NCBI GenBank assembly: GCA_963791885.1
Contig: CAWBUL010000004.1
Location: forward strand, 310,001-374,000
Reading direction: 5' to 3'
Length of the DNA stretch: 64,000 nucleotides
Source: CAVSUZ01 sp963791885
GTDB taxonomy: Bacteria > Pseudomonadota > Alphaproteobacteria > Acetobacterales > Acetobacteraceae
Part shown: in pieces, positions 16,876 to 25,887 of the stretch
Layout of the letters: each line of letters opens with the position of its first letter
Position numbering within the stretch: position 1 is the first letter of the stretch
Position numbers and translations under genes: made by a program
Notes under the pieces: model-generated
Seen by the model: only the letters and a program-made list of their open reading frames with translations
Told to the model about the DNA's origin: nothing
Database searches by the model: none

Positions 16876-17751
16876 ATGCGCGCCGCGCAGATCCTGATCG
16901 ACGGCTTCGCCATCAGCTCGCTCTACGGTGTGGGTGCCGTCGGCTTCACCCTGATGTTCGGTGTGTGCGGGGTGCTGAACCTAGCGCACGGCGGCATCAT
17001 GCTCATCGCCGCGCTGATCGGCTGGTGGGCCTCCGTCAATTACGGCGCCGGCCCGTACGGCGGAGCGTTGATCGGCATCGCCGCGGGCCTGATCGCCTCC
17101 TACATCACCTATTTCGCCGTGGTCCGCCCGCTGCAGCGCTCCCGCGCCATCCCCAAGTCAGAAGAAGAGATCTTTATCCTCACCGGCACGCTGCTCTGGG
17201 GCATCATGATCCAGGTCGGGATGGACTATTTATTTAGCGACAACCCCGTCACCTTGCAGCCGCTCGTTCCTGGCGTGATGGACCTGTTCGGCGTCCGTAC
17301 GCCGCGCAATGAAGGACTGATCGCAGTGGTGTGTTGGGCCGCGATCGGCGCTCTGTCTCTCCTGGTGAACAAGACGCCGATCGGCAAGCAGCTTCTGGCA
17401 GCCTCGATCAATCCCCGAGGCCTCACGCTGCTCGGCTTTGAACTCTCGCGCATCTACCTGATCGTCTGGACCATCTACGGCCTGCTCGCGGGCCTTGCCG
17501 GCGTGCTGCTCGCCTCGTTCTTCGGCGTGAGCTCAGCCAACGCCGGCGCGCTGACCGCCAGCGCCTTCACCATCGTCATCCTGGGCGGCCTGGGCAGCGT
17601 GCCTGGATCACTCATCGCCGCCTACGTCGTCGGCTACGCGGAGACACTCACCGCCTACCTCATCGCCCCGACGCTTCGGCCGATTCCGGCCCTGCTCATC
17701 CTGGTCGTCGCGCTGTACGTGCGCCCGCAGGGAATTCTGGGACGCCGATGA
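16876..17751 (+). CDS. Branched-chain amino acid-type ABC permease (LivH-like)
   Basis: This 291-residue inner-membrane permease of the LivH family has about eight hydrophobic helices. The typical start is FAISSLYGVGAVGFTLMFGV with GVLNLAHGGIMLIAALIGWW. The coupling region towards the C-terminus reads SAFTIVILGGLGSVPGSLIA. It pairs with LivM and the fused ATPase to import the ligand delivered by the upstream binding protein. The final ATGA overlaps the livM start, indicating translational coupling. No gene symbol is used since the substrate may not be an amino acid. Confidence 0.88.
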   Translation: MRAAQILIDGFAISSLYGVGAVGFTLMFGVCGVLNLAHGGIMLIAALIGWWASVNYGAGPYGGALIGIAAGLIASYITYFAVVRPLQRSRAIPKSEEEIFILTGTLLWGIMIQVGMDYLFSDNPVTLQPLVPGVMDLFGVRTPRNEGLIAVVCWAAIGALSLLVNKTPIGKQLLAASINPRGLTLLGFELSRIYLIVWTIYGLLAGLAGVLLASFFGVSSANAGALTASAFTIVILGGLGSVPGSLIAAYVVGYAETLTAYLIAPTLRPIPALLILVVALYVRPQGILGRR

Positions 17752-18665
17752 GCCGCCGCACCGGATGGAGCCTCGCACTGCTCGTTATATTGCTGGGCGT
17801 CAGCGGGCCGTTGTGGCTGCCGCCGTACTACCTCGGCATCTTCACCGTCGCCTTCTACTTCGGCGTCTTCGCCATGTCCTGGGACCTGCTCTTTGGCTAC
17901 GCCGGAGAGGTGAATTTCGGCCCCACCTTCCTGATCGGCCTCGGCGCCTATGGCGCCGGGCTGATGAACAACGCCGCCATCGCGCTGCCGCTCTGTATTA
18001 TTGGTGGCGCCGCCACCGCCGTCGTGGGCGGCGTGCTGCTCGCCTTGCCCGCCCTTCGCCTCCGCGGCCCGTATTTCGGTCTGATCACCCTCGTCGCGGT
18101 GCTCCTGCTGATCGACGCCATTGTCATCTTCGCCGGCGTGACCGGCGGGGAGATTGGCATGATGGTGCCATCCATCCTGTCGGTCAGCGCGACCGTGAAC
18201 TACTTCTACGCGCTCGTCTTCCTGATCATCTCGGCGGTGGTGCTGTTCGGTCTGTCGCGCTCCTCCCTCGGGCTGATCCTGCAAGCCACGGGACAGGACC
18301 GGATCGAGGCCGCCGCGCTCGGCTTTAACGTCACCAAGTTCAAAGTCGCGGCCTTCTGCATCAGCGCGCTGTTCTCCGGCCTCGCAGGGGCAATGCTGAC
18401 ATTCTACCAGGGCACCGCCTCGGTCGATCAAATGGTCGATCTGTCGATCGCCGTGCAGATCATCATCGCCGTCGTGTTCGGCGGACGGCGGACGATCTTG
18501 GGCGGCATTCTCGGTGCGATTTTCCTCATCTTGTTTGACGAGCTTCTCCGTCCGCTGGGACAGCTCAACACCTTCGTCGTGTCCGGCATCGCGCTGCTGG
18601 TCATTCTGTTCTTCCCGGATGGCGTGCTCGGCTACGCACTGCGGCTGGCGGAACGCCGCGAATGA
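17748..18665 (+). CDS. Branched-chain amino acid-type ABC permease (LivM-like)
   Basis: This 305-residue second permease is of the LivM type. It includes the signature YFGVFAMSWDLLFGYAGEVN near residue 40, ALRLRGPYFGLITLVAVLLL and the coupling stretch VVFGGRRTILGGILGAIFLI. It overlaps livH upstream and the fused ATPase gene downstream, both by ATGA, so all three are made from one message. LivH and LivM form the heterodimeric channel. Confidence 0.88.
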   Translation: MSRRTGWSLALLVILLGVSGPLWLPPYYLGIFTVAFYFGVFAMSWDLLFGYAGEVNFGPTFLIGLGAYGAGLMNNAAIALPLCIIGGAATAVVGGVLLALPALRLRGPYFGLITLVAVLLLIDAIVIFAGVTGGEIGMMVPSILSVSATVNYFYALVFLIISAVVLFGLSRSSLGLILQATGQDRIEAAALGFNVTKFKVAAFCISALFSGLAGAMLTFYQGTASVDQMVDLSIAVQIIIAVVFGGRRTILGGILGAIFLILFDELLRPLGQLNTFVVSGIALLVILFFPDGVLGYALRLAERRE

Positions 18666-20131
18666 GCGACACTGCGTTGTTGCAGGTGCAGGGGCTGACC
18701 AAGCGGTTCGGCGGCCTGGTCGCTGTGAAGGATATCGCGTTCGGCATCCGCCCGGGCGAAATCCTGGGACTGATCGGACCCAACGGCTCCGGCAAGTCCA
18801 CCGTGATGAAGCTCATCATGGGGGTGGAGCGCCCGAACGCCGGCCGCGTGATGCTGGACGGGCTCGATATGGCGGGCTGGCCGACGCACCGCATCGCACG
18901 CGCGGGCGTTGGCATCGTGTTCCAGCATTCGCGTCCGCTGAACCGGCAGACGGTGCTGGAGAACATCAAACTTGCCCTGCTGCCCGACTCGCTGCTGAAA
19001 CTGGCCGCCGACCCGCATGTGGAGCGGCGAGCGCGGGAGATCGCGGCGCAAGTGGGATTGGAGGCCGTCATAAACCGTCGCCCGCCGACCTTGCCCTTTG
19101 CCGATCTGCGCCGCCTGGAAATGGCGAAGGCAGTGGCGCGCGATCCGAAGGTGGTCCTGGTCGATGAGCCTTTCGCCGGTCTGACTCCGGCCGAGGTCGC
19201 GACGTTCTCCGCTCTGATCGACGACTTCCGCCAGCAGGGCAGGGCGGTGCTGCTTGTGGACCACAACGTCAAAAGTGTCGCGGCGCTGGTGGATCGCGTG
19301 CTCGCCATGTACTTGGGTGAACGTATCGCCGAAGGGACCGCGGCCCAGGTGATGGCGAATGAAACCGTTCGGCGGGTCTATCTCGGCGGCCGGATCGAAA
19401 CCCACGCCCGACGCGAACTCGACGCCAGGGCGGGCGAACCGTTTCTGTCCGCCCAGGACGTGAATGTGCGCTACGGCAAGGCGCAGGCGCTGCAAAGCGT
19501 CTCTGTCCACGTGAACGAGGGGGAGTTCGTTTCCGTTGTCGGTCTGAACGGCGCCGGCAAGACCACGTTGTTCAACGCCATCTCTGGCCTGGTGCCGTTC
19601 GAGGGCGAGATCCGCTGGGACGGCGCGTCACTACGTGGCCGCAGCCCCGCTGCGATTGCGCGAGGCGGCGTCGTGCAGTGCCCGGAAACGCGCGAATTGT
19701 TCGGCGACCTCACCGTCCGCGAGAACCTCGATCTCGGCGGCCAGCATCTGGCAGCGAAGGCGCGTGCCCCGCAGCTTGAATGGCTGCTCGATCTGTTCCC
19801 CATTTTGCGCGAACGCCAACGTCAGCCGGCGCGGACGCTTTCAGGCGGCGAGCAGCAGATGCTCGCGATCGCCCGCGCCCTCATGATGCAGCCGCGGCTG
19901 CTCATCCTCGACGAACCCACCCTGGGCCTCGCGCCGGTGATCCTGGAGCAGTTGTCCAAGGCGCTGGGACGGCTACGCGACACGAAGCGCATCACCGTCC
20001 TCCTGGGCGAGCAGAACGTGACCTTCGCCCTTCCTCATGCAGACCGTGTGTACGTGCTCGAACACGCCCGCATCGTCTGGGAAGGCGATCCCGGCCGGTT
20101 CGCCGAGGAAATGGGAACGGGATATCTATAA
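18662..20131 (+). CDS. Fused LivG-LivF ABC transporter ATPase
   Basis: This 489-residue protein holds both ATPases of a branched-chain-type importer in one chain. Domain one (residues 1-245, LivG-like) has Walker A GLIGPNGSGKST and Walker B VVLVDEPFAGLTPAE; its signature helix reads LPFADLRRLEMAKAVA, as in LivG proteins, which lack LSGGQ. Domain two (about 258-489, LivF-like) has GLNGAGKTTLFNAISG, the classical LSGGEQQMLAIARALM and LLILDEPTLGLAP. In most bacteria these are two genes. No stop or frame change separates them. It closes the livH-livM operon. Confidence 0.88.
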   Translation: MSDTALLQVQGLTKRFGGLVAVKDIAFGIRPGEILGLIGPNGSGKSTVMKLIMGVERPNAGRVMLDGLDMAGWPTHRIARAGVGIVFQHSRPLNRQTVLENIKLALLPDSLLKLAADPHVERRAREIAAQVGLEAVINRRPPTLPFADLRRLEMAKAVARDPKVVLVDEPFAGLTPAEVATFSALIDDFRQQGRAVLLVDHNVKSVAALVDRVLAMYLGERIAEGTAAQVMANETVRRVYLGGRIETHARRELDARAGEPFLSAQDVNVRYGKAQALQSVSVHVNEGEFVSVVGLNGAGKTTLFNAISGLVPFEGEIRWDGASLRGRSPAAIARGGVVQCPETRELFGDLTVRENLDLGGQHLAAKARAPQLEWLLDLFPILRERQRQPARTLSGGEQQMLAIARALMMQPRLLILDEPTLGLAPVILEQLSKALGRLRDTKRITVLLGEQNVTFALPHADRVYVLEHARIVWEGDPGRFAEEMGTGYL

Positions 20132-20133
20132 TA

Positions 20134-20187
20134 TCATCGCGAGGCCTCGCGTAAGCGGGGCCGTGGCGACCTAGGACGAACCACACC
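20134..20187 (+). repeat. Dispersed repeat R3, copy a
   Basis: The element begins TCATCGCGAGGCCTCGCGTA and continues AGCGGGGCCGTGGCGAC, then AGGACGAACC. It aligns with 58074-58127 with one gap and a few substitutions. It starts 3 nt after the stop codon of the fused ATPase gene and lies upstream of the MBL gene. Confidence 0.7.
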
Positions 20188-20212
20188 GGACCAACCCTCA
20201 GGACACGTGCCA

Positions 20213-21013
20213 ATGACCGAAACCCCAACCTACGAAATCTACGCCGTCCGCTACGCACACAACGCACTCGCCCGCCGCTCCGGCAATTTCGTCGGCGGCG
20301 ATCCGCACGACGCACCCATGCCGCTTGATTACTACGTGTGGGCGATCAAAGGACCGGACCGCACCTTCATCCTGGATACCGGTTTCGACGCGGCGATGGC
20401 GAAGAAGCGCGGGCGCGAAGTGATGCGCTCCCCCGGCGAGGGGCTGAAGGCGATCGGCATCGATCCCGACAAAATCCAGGACGTGCTGATCTCCCACATG
20501 CACTACGATCATTGCGGGAATTACGGCCTGTTCCCCAACGCACGCTACCACTTGCAGGACACCGAGATGGCGTTTTGCACCGGGCGCTGCATGTGCCATG
20601 CCGGACTGCGCGTCGCGTTTGAAGAAGAAGACGTCATCGCCATGGTGCGCAAAGTCTTCGCCGGCCGTGTCGCCTTCCACGACGGCGCGCAGGAACTTGC
20701 ACCCGGCCTGTCGGTGCATCTCGTCGGTGGCCACAGCAAGGGCTTGCAGGTGGTGCGCGTCTGGACGCGTCGAGGCTGGATGGTTCTCGCCTCCGACGCC
20801 AGCCATTTCTACGAGCATTTCGAGCAGGGGCGGGTGTTTACCATCACGCACAATCTGGAGAATGTGTTCGAGGGATATGAGACACTCAAGCGCCTGGCCA
20901 GCGCGCCATCCAATGTCATTCCAGGCCATGACCCGCTGGTCCTGGCGCGCTATCCTGCGGCGGCTTCGGGGCTGGAGGGCATCGTCGCGCGGCTGGATGT
21001 GGAGCCGCGATGA
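20213..21013 (+). CDS. MBL-fold hydrolase, N-acyl homoserine lactonase family
   Basis: This 266-residue metallo-beta-lactamase-fold hydrolase resembles AttM/AiiA-type lactonases. The di-zinc motif is SHMHYDHCGNYG (about residues 101-112), with further ligands in VGGHSKG, LASDASHFYE and VIPGHDP. The family opens N-acyl homoserine lactones (quorum quenching), but many members act on other lactones, so the substrate is uncertain. The ATG at 20213 follows CAGGA; a GTG 6 nt upstream is less likely. It stands between the importer operon and the MNT/HEPN pair. Confidence 0.82.
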   Translation: MTETPTYEIYAVRYAHNALARRSGNFVGGDPHDAPMPLDYYVWAIKGPDRTFILDTGFDAAMAKKRGREVMRSPGEGLKAIGIDPDKIQDVLISHMHYDHCGNYGLFPNARYHLQDTEMAFCTGRCMCHAGLRVAFEEEDVIAMVRKVFAGRVAFHDGAQELAPGLSVHLVGGHSKGLQVVRVWTRRGWMVLASDASHFYEHFEQGRVFTITHNLENVFEGYETLKRLASAPSNVIPGHDPLVLARYPAAASGLEGIVARLDVEPR

Positions 21014-21023
21014 GAAATGGCAG

Positions 21024-21338
21024 ATGATGGCAGACGATCCGGTATTGAAAAGGTTTCGGGCGGGACTTGAGCGGCTTTTTGCTGGTCGCCTCGAGCGCGT
21101 GGTGCTTTTCGGCTCACGTGCGCGAGGCGACATGCAAGCGGACTCCGATTACGATGTTGCCGTTTTTTTGCGTGACAGAGGTGGGCTGTGGGAGGAGTTG
21201 GGGCTGTTGGCCGGACTCGAGGCGGAAATTCTGAATGACACCGGGGCCGTGATCTCGGCGAAGCCCCTTCCGGCAGGGTCATACGAGGAGCGTACCCCGC
21301 TTATGCACGAAATTCGCAAGGATGGAATCGATCTGTGA
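21024..21338 (+). CDS. MNT-type nucleotidyltransferase antitoxin
   Basis: This 104-residue minimal nucleotidyltransferase has the DNA-polymerase-beta-like core VVLFGSRARGDMQADSDYDV, i.e. a GS motif followed by paired aspartates. In MNT/HEPN toxin-antitoxin modules the MNT protein neutralises its HEPN partner, in known cases by AMPylating it. The stop codon overlaps the GTG start of the HEPN gene. Start is at 21024 or the adjacent ATG at 21027; both are a few bases past the MBL stop codon. Confidence 0.82.
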   Translation: MMADDPVLKRFRAGLERLFAGRLERVVLFGSRARGDMQADSDYDVAVFLRDRGGLWEELGLLAGLEAEILNDTGAVISAKPLPAGSYEERTPLMHEIRKDGIDL

Positions 21339-21750
21339 CGCCGGAGGCAGGGTTCTACCTGCAAAAAGCTCATCAATGCGTCGCCAACGCCGAACGAATT
21401 CTGGGTCTGCCCATTCGGACGTGGCCGCCCGCGAAGCCTACCTTGCCTGTTACCACGCGGCGGAGGCATTGATTTTTGAACGAACCGGAAGGAGCGTAAA
21501 GAGTCACCGGGGCGTGCGCACTGAATTTTCACGGCTTTGCAGGAATGTGCCCGCTCTTCAAGAACTCTCCGCAATCCTCGCGCGCGGGTATGAACTGAAC
21601 TCTTTGGCGGATTATGGCGTCGGACCTGATCCGATGATCTCGACACATGACGCCGCCAAAGCAATCGAAGCGGCGCGTAGATTGATCGCCACGGTGGAGC
21701 GAAATCTGGGCAACGGGGGAGAGCCGGAGACACACTCGCCGAGTTGTTGA
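21335..21750 (+). pseudogene. HEPN-domain protein (toxin partner), frameshifted
   Basis: The GTG at 21335 begins TPEAGFYLQKAHQCVANAER, the usual first helix of a HEPN domain. The frame then changes at the G run 21403-21405 (one missing G) into HSDVAAREAYLACYHAAEAL and the family's catalytic-type motif RSVKSH (R-x4-H). HEPN proteins of this pairing are RNases checked by their MNT partner. As written, the chain is broken and the toxin would be inactive; if the base is a sequence error, the module is complete. A start at 21322 gives the C-terminal part with a random N-terminus. Confidence 0.65.
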
Positions 21751-21796
21751 CGCGTGGCATGCTCCTCGCGCACGCTGCGCCATCGGAGGACAGCCC

Positions 21797-23359
21797 ATGC
21801 CCAATCGAGCGGTTCTGACCGCGCCCTTCCTGCTGCTTGCCACCACCGCTCTCGCCGCAGAGCCTTTCCAATGCGGCCATAAAGGCGGCAACTTCACCTA
21901 CGGGCTGGAAGCCAATGTCGCGGGTCTGGATGAGCAGGCATCGTCAGCGGCGTCCACCCGCGACATCGACATGAACATCTACGAAACGCTCGCCACGCGC
22001 GACGAGCACATGAAGCCGCTGCTCCAGCTCGCGCAATCCGTGGACACCAGCCCGGACAACACCGCCTTCACCTTCCATCTCCGCCAGGGTGTCCACTTCC
22101 AGAACGGCAAGCCCATGACGTCGGACGATGTGGCCGCGTCCTTTCGGCGCTATCAGCGCGTCGGCATCGACCGCTCCATCCTCGGCCCCGTCGATCATTT
22201 CGAAACGCCCGACGCCGACACCTTCAAGATCGTGCTGAAGGAGCCGCGGCCTACCTTCCTGGAAAGCATGTCCTCGATCACCGTGCCCATCATCATCATC
22301 CCCAAGGAGAATGAGAACGCACCGCCTCAGCAACTGCCGGCCATGGGTACCGGTCCCTATCAGCTCGTGCAGTTCATGGCGGACGGCTACGTGAAGCTGA
22401 AGCGCTTCGAAGGCTACCAGCCCGACACGCGCTACACCGATCTGGATGGGTTCGGCGGCTACAAGGTCGCCTGCCTGGATACGGTGACCTTCCGCATGGT
22501 GACCGAGCCCGGCGCCCGCGTCGCTGGCCTCGAAACCGGGGAGCTGCAGGGTGTCCAATCAGTGCCCACCGTGGCTCAGAAGCGGCTCGCCACGAATCCG
22601 CACATCCGCCTGATGAACTTCGCCAATTACTGGCTGAACGTGATGTATCCCAACTGGTCGAGGCCGCCGACCGACAACGTGAAGTTCCGCCAGGCGATGA
22701 TGGCAGCATTGAGTTTCCACGACATCATGCAGGCGGCAAGCGATGGCAACTATAAACCCAACTGGTCGCTGCAATATCCTGGCTCTCTCTACTACACGGC
22801 AGCCGGGCGGGATCTGCTCGATCAGCACAACATCGACAAAGCGAAGGAACTCCTGAAGGAAGCAGGTTATAAAGGCGAACCCGTGATCCTGCTCACCAAC
22901 AAGGACTATCCATCCTTGTACAATACCGCCCTAGTGACAGCACAGCAGCTGAAGGCCGCCGGCATCAATGCGCAGCTTCAGGTGCTCGACTGGCCGACTG
23001 CGTTGCAGACGAGCCTCAAGGGATCGAACGCCTGGAACATCTTCTTCACCGGCTGGATCACCTATGTGGCGCAGGGTGGCATGCAGACATTGCGGCCGAT
23101 GGCCGAGCCGAACCCGGTGTTTACCTCTCCAGACGGGAAGGTCCCAGCGGACTTCATGAAGGATTTTGACATCGTCTCGAACGGAACGACCATGCAGGAG
23201 CGGCAGGCGGCCTTCGCCGACGCGCAAAAGATCGCCTTCGAACAGGTGATGGCGATCCCCACCGGCGTGATGCCGCAAGTGCAGGCGGTGCGCGACAATG
23301 TCGAGCACTACGTGCCGTTCTACGATCCGCGCATGTACAACGTCTGGTTCAAGCAGTAG
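21797..23359 (+). CDS. Peptide/nickel-type ABC substrate-binding protein (SBP_bac_5)
   Basis: This 520-residue periplasmic binding protein of the DppA/OppA family has a signal peptide, MPNRAVLTAPFLLLATTALA, cut before EPFQ. Typical segments are FTFHLRQGVHFQNGKPMTSD and later FRQAMMAALSFHDIMQAASD and AKELLKEAGYKGEPV. A GGAGGA site lies 7 nt upstream of the ATG. No matching DppBCDF permease or ATPase genes are in the window, so it is an orphan binding protein. The dimethylformamidase genes follow 6 nt later, which suggests it binds a substrate or precursor for that enzyme. Confidence 0.85.
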   Translation: MPNRAVLTAPFLLLATTALAAEPFQCGHKGGNFTYGLEANVAGLDEQASSAASTRDIDMNIYETLATRDEHMKPLLQLAQSVDTSPDNTAFTFHLRQGVHFQNGKPMTSDDVAASFRRYQRVGIDRSILGPVDHFETPDADTFKIVLKEPRPTFLESMSSITVPIIIIPKENENAPPQQLPAMGTGPYQLVQFMADGYVKLKRFEGYQPDTRYTDLDGFGGYKVACLDTVTFRMVTEPGARVAGLETGELQGVQSVPTVAQKRLATNPHIRLMNFANYWLNVMYPNWSRPPTDNVKFRQAMMAALSFHDIMQAASDGNYKPNWSLQYPGSLYYTAAGRDLLDQHNIDKAKELLKEAGYKGEPVILLTNKDYPSLYNTALVTAQQLKAAGINAQLQVLDWPTALQTSLKGSNAWNIFFTGWITYVAQGGMQTLRPMAEPNPVFTSPDGKVPADFMKDFDIVSNGTTMQERQAAFADAQKIAFEQVMAIPTGVMPQVQAVRDNVEHYVPFYDPRMYNVWFKQ

Positions 23360-23365
23360 GACTGC

Positions 23366-23671
23366 ATGTTCCGCTTCGACAGGACACGCCTCGACCTGGC
23401 GCGGGAGTTCCGCGCCAATCCCTTCGGTGAGCACAGTCCCGACCTGCAATATCTGCTCAACATTATGCGCACGGCGACCGACGAGCCCTTCCACGTCTTG
23501 CTCGTCGACCGCATGGGCGAACGCTGGACGCTCGGCGTCAAGGAACCCGGGCGTCGCGAGGCACCACGCCGCACCAACATGGTGTTCACCGACCTCAAGG
23601 AAGCCGAGTGGCAGGTTTTCAAACTCCGCTGGGCGGCGCTGGCGGGTGGTGAGGAGCCAGCGGTCGAATGA
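23366..23671 (+). CDS. Likely small subunit of N,N-dimethylformamidase
   Basis: This 101-residue basic protein directly precedes and overlaps (ATGA) the large dimethylformamidase subunit gene. Its segment REFRANPFGEHSPDLQYLLN resembles what I recall of the small DMFase subunit (ANPFG, then SP-LQ and an Asn-Arg helix). The final TDLKEAEWQVFKLRWAAL matches the amphipathic end. Characterised small subunits are longer, about 130 residues; this one lacks the N-terminal part. The assignment rests on position plus this partial likeness. It would sit in the cytoplasm, bound to the large subunit. Confidence 0.6.
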   Translation: MFRFDRTRLDLAREFRANPFGEHSPDLQYLLNIMRTATDEPFHVLLVDRMGERWTLGVKEPGRREAPRRTNMVFTDLKEAEWQVFKLRWAALAGGEEPAVE

Positions 23672-25887
23672 GCGCCGTAATGGGCTACTGCGACAACTGG
23701 AGCGTCGCGCCGGGTGACACCATCAGCTTCAAAGTCAGCTGCCTCGATACCTCGCGCTACGAAGCGCGGATCGTCCGGCTGAAACAGCCGGACGCCGGAC
23801 CGCTCGCCACCCCGTTCGCCCCCGAACCCGTGGATGCACCGTGCAACGGCCAGCACGATGGGCGATTTCAACGCATCCCCTGCGGCTCACTCGCGGTCGT
23901 GCCTGCGCAGCCGGTACTGGCGCCATCCGGCGATTTCACCGTCGCCGCCTACGTGATGCCGACCACGCCGGCCAAGGGGCGCCAGGCCATCATGGGAACC
24001 TGGTGCGACAAACGCCATACCGGGTGGGGCCTGGAGATCGCCGACGACGCGACACTCACCTTCCGCTGCGGCGACGCCCGCATATCGACCAGCACCAAGC
24101 TGCGTGCCCGCAAATGGTATCTGATAGCCGCCTCATTCGACTCACGCCGCGGCAGCGTCACGCTACTCCAGGAACCGGTCACAACAAACGGCTTCGATTC
24201 CGAACGGAGCGCCACCACCCAAGGATCAGCCGCCGCACCCGGCAACGCACCCAGCCCGCTTACTTTCGCGGCCTGGTCCTGCGGCAATACGACTGAACCC
24301 TCCTGCTGGGGCGGCCTCGATTTCTGCGCTCATTTCAACGGCCGGATCGACAGTCCCCGCATCGCCGCCGTCTCCCTGGACCGCGCGGGAATCGGTATGC
24401 TCCTCAATAACCCACGCGCCATACCAACTCTGATCGGCGCCTGGGATTTCGGCCACGGCATTCCAACCGACACCATCCACGATATCGGACCAAATCGCCT
24501 CGACGGTGTCATCGTCAACCAACCGACCCGCGCCGTCCCCGGCTGGAACTGGGACGGCAGCCACACACGCTGGACCGAGGCACCCCAGCAATACGGCGCA
24601 ATCCACTTCCACGATGACGATCTGCTCGACGCCTGCTGGGAAACCGACTTCACCTTCACCGTCCCCGACAACCTGCGCTCCGGCATCTATGCGGCGCACC
24701 TGACCATCGAAGGCTCCGATTTCTGGGTGCCGTTCTTCGTACGGCCACCGCGCGGAAAAGCACGATCTCCCGTCGCCTTCCTCGCCTCTACCGCGACCTA
24801 CACCGCCTACCTGAACAACGTCGGCCGCTTCCTGTCACTTGCGACCGAGATCTATCAAGGGCGGCTGACGCTGATCGACCACATCGACTCGCTCCTGATC
24901 GAGCACCCTGAGATGGGCCTGTCCCTCTACGACCGTCACTCCGACGGCTGGGGCGTCGCCTATTCCAGCCGGCATCGGCCGGTGCAGAACGTGCGCCCCA
25001 CCGGCCGGCACTGGAACTTCAACATCGACCTGTTCATCATCGACTGGCTGGAAAAACTCGGCGGCGATTACGACGTGATCACCGAGGAAGACCTCCACCA
25101 CGAAGGCCTCGGCCTGCTCTCGCCCTATCGCGTCGTCATCACCGGCTCGCATCCGGAATACAACTCATACGAAATGCTGGATGCATTCCAGGCGTATCTC
25201 CGCCAGGGCGGTCGCTTCATGTACATGGGCGGCAACGGCTTCTACTGGCGCATCGCCCACCACCCCACGAAGCGCGGCGTCATCGAAGTCCGCCGTGCCG
25301 AAGGCGGCGTCCGCGCCTGGGACGCCGAACCCGGCGAGGCCTTTCACTCCTTCACCGGCGAATATGGCGGGCTCTGGCGCCGCAACGCGCGCGCACCACA
25401 ACGTCTCGTGGGCGTCGGCTTCATCAGCCAGGGCTTCGACAAATGCAGCTACTACCGCCGCACCGTGGCGGCCGATGATCCACGTGTCGCCTGGATCTTC
25501 GCCGGCGTGGAAGATGAACTGATCGGAGATTTCGGTATCCTGCAGGGCGGCGCGTCAGGGCTGGAGATCGACGCAACCGACCCACGCATCGGAACCCCGC
25601 CGCACGCCCTCGTGGTCGCGCGTAGCGAGAACCATTCCAACACCTATGAACTCGTCGCGGAAGAAGTGCTCGTGCCCCACGGCGCCACCGACGCCATCAT
25701 CAACCCATCGATCCACGCCGACATGACGTTCTTCGAAACCCCCCAGGGCGGCGCCGTGTTCTCAACCGGCTCGATCGCCTACGCGGGATCGCTCGGCTGG
25801 AACAAGTTCGACAACAATCTCTTCCGCCTCACCACGAACGTGTTGAACCGCTTCCGCGACCCGGCGCCCTTCGAGATGCCTAGTTAG
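23668..25887 (+). CDS. N,N-dimethylformamidase large subunit
   Basis: This 739-residue protein matches the large (beta) subunit of N,N-dimethylformamidase, which hydrolyses dimethylformamide to dimethylamine and formate with a mononuclear iron site. It has a LamG-like jelly roll at about residues 90-230 (FTVAAYVMPTTPAKGRQAIM), followed by the family's core: FLASTATYTAYLNNVGRFLS, VVITGSHPEYNSYEMLDAFQ, RFMYMGGNGFYWRIAHHP and RAWDAEPGEAFHSFTGEYGG. The tyrosines and glutamates in these stretches include the likely iron ligands, though I did not assign them individually. Other amides could be the true substrate. It is coupled to the small-subunit gene. Confidence 0.85.
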   Translation: MSAVMGYCDNWSVAPGDTISFKVSCLDTSRYEARIVRLKQPDAGPLATPFAPEPVDAPCNGQHDGRFQRIPCGSLAVVPAQPVLAPSGDFTVAAYVMPTTPAKGRQAIMGTWCDKRHTGWGLEIADDATLTFRCGDARISTSTKLRARKWYLIAASFDSRRGSVTLLQEPVTTNGFDSERSATTQGSAAAPGNAPSPLTFAAWSCGNTTEPSCWGGLDFCAHFNGRIDSPRIAAVSLDRAGIGMLLNNPRAIPTLIGAWDFGHGIPTDTIHDIGPNRLDGVIVNQPTRAVPGWNWDGSHTRWTEAPQQYGAIHFHDDDLLDACWETDFTFTVPDNLRSGIYAAHLTIEGSDFWVPFFVRPPRGKARSPVAFLASTATYTAYLNNVGRFLSLATEIYQGRLTLIDHIDSLLIEHPEMGLSLYDRHSDGWGVAYSSRHRPVQNVRPTGRHWNFNIDLFIIDWLEKLGGDYDVITEEDLHHEGLGLLSPYRVVITGSHPEYNSYEMLDAFQAYLRQGGRFMYMGGNGFYWRIAHHPTKRGVIEVRRAEGGVRAWDAEPGEAFHSFTGEYGGLWRRNARAPQRLVGVGFISQGFDKCSYYRRTVAADDPRVAWIFAGVEDELIGDFGILQGGASGLEIDATDPRIGTPPHALVVARSENHSNTYELVAEEVLVPHGATDAIINPSIHADMTFFETPQGGAVFSTGSIAYAGSLGWNKFDNNLFRLTTNVLNRFRDPAPFEMPS

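Noticed and set aside
17655..18431. 258-codon minus-strand frame over livM
   Set aside because: Gln/Glu/His-rich antisense shadow; the plus frame is a clear permease coupled on both sides.
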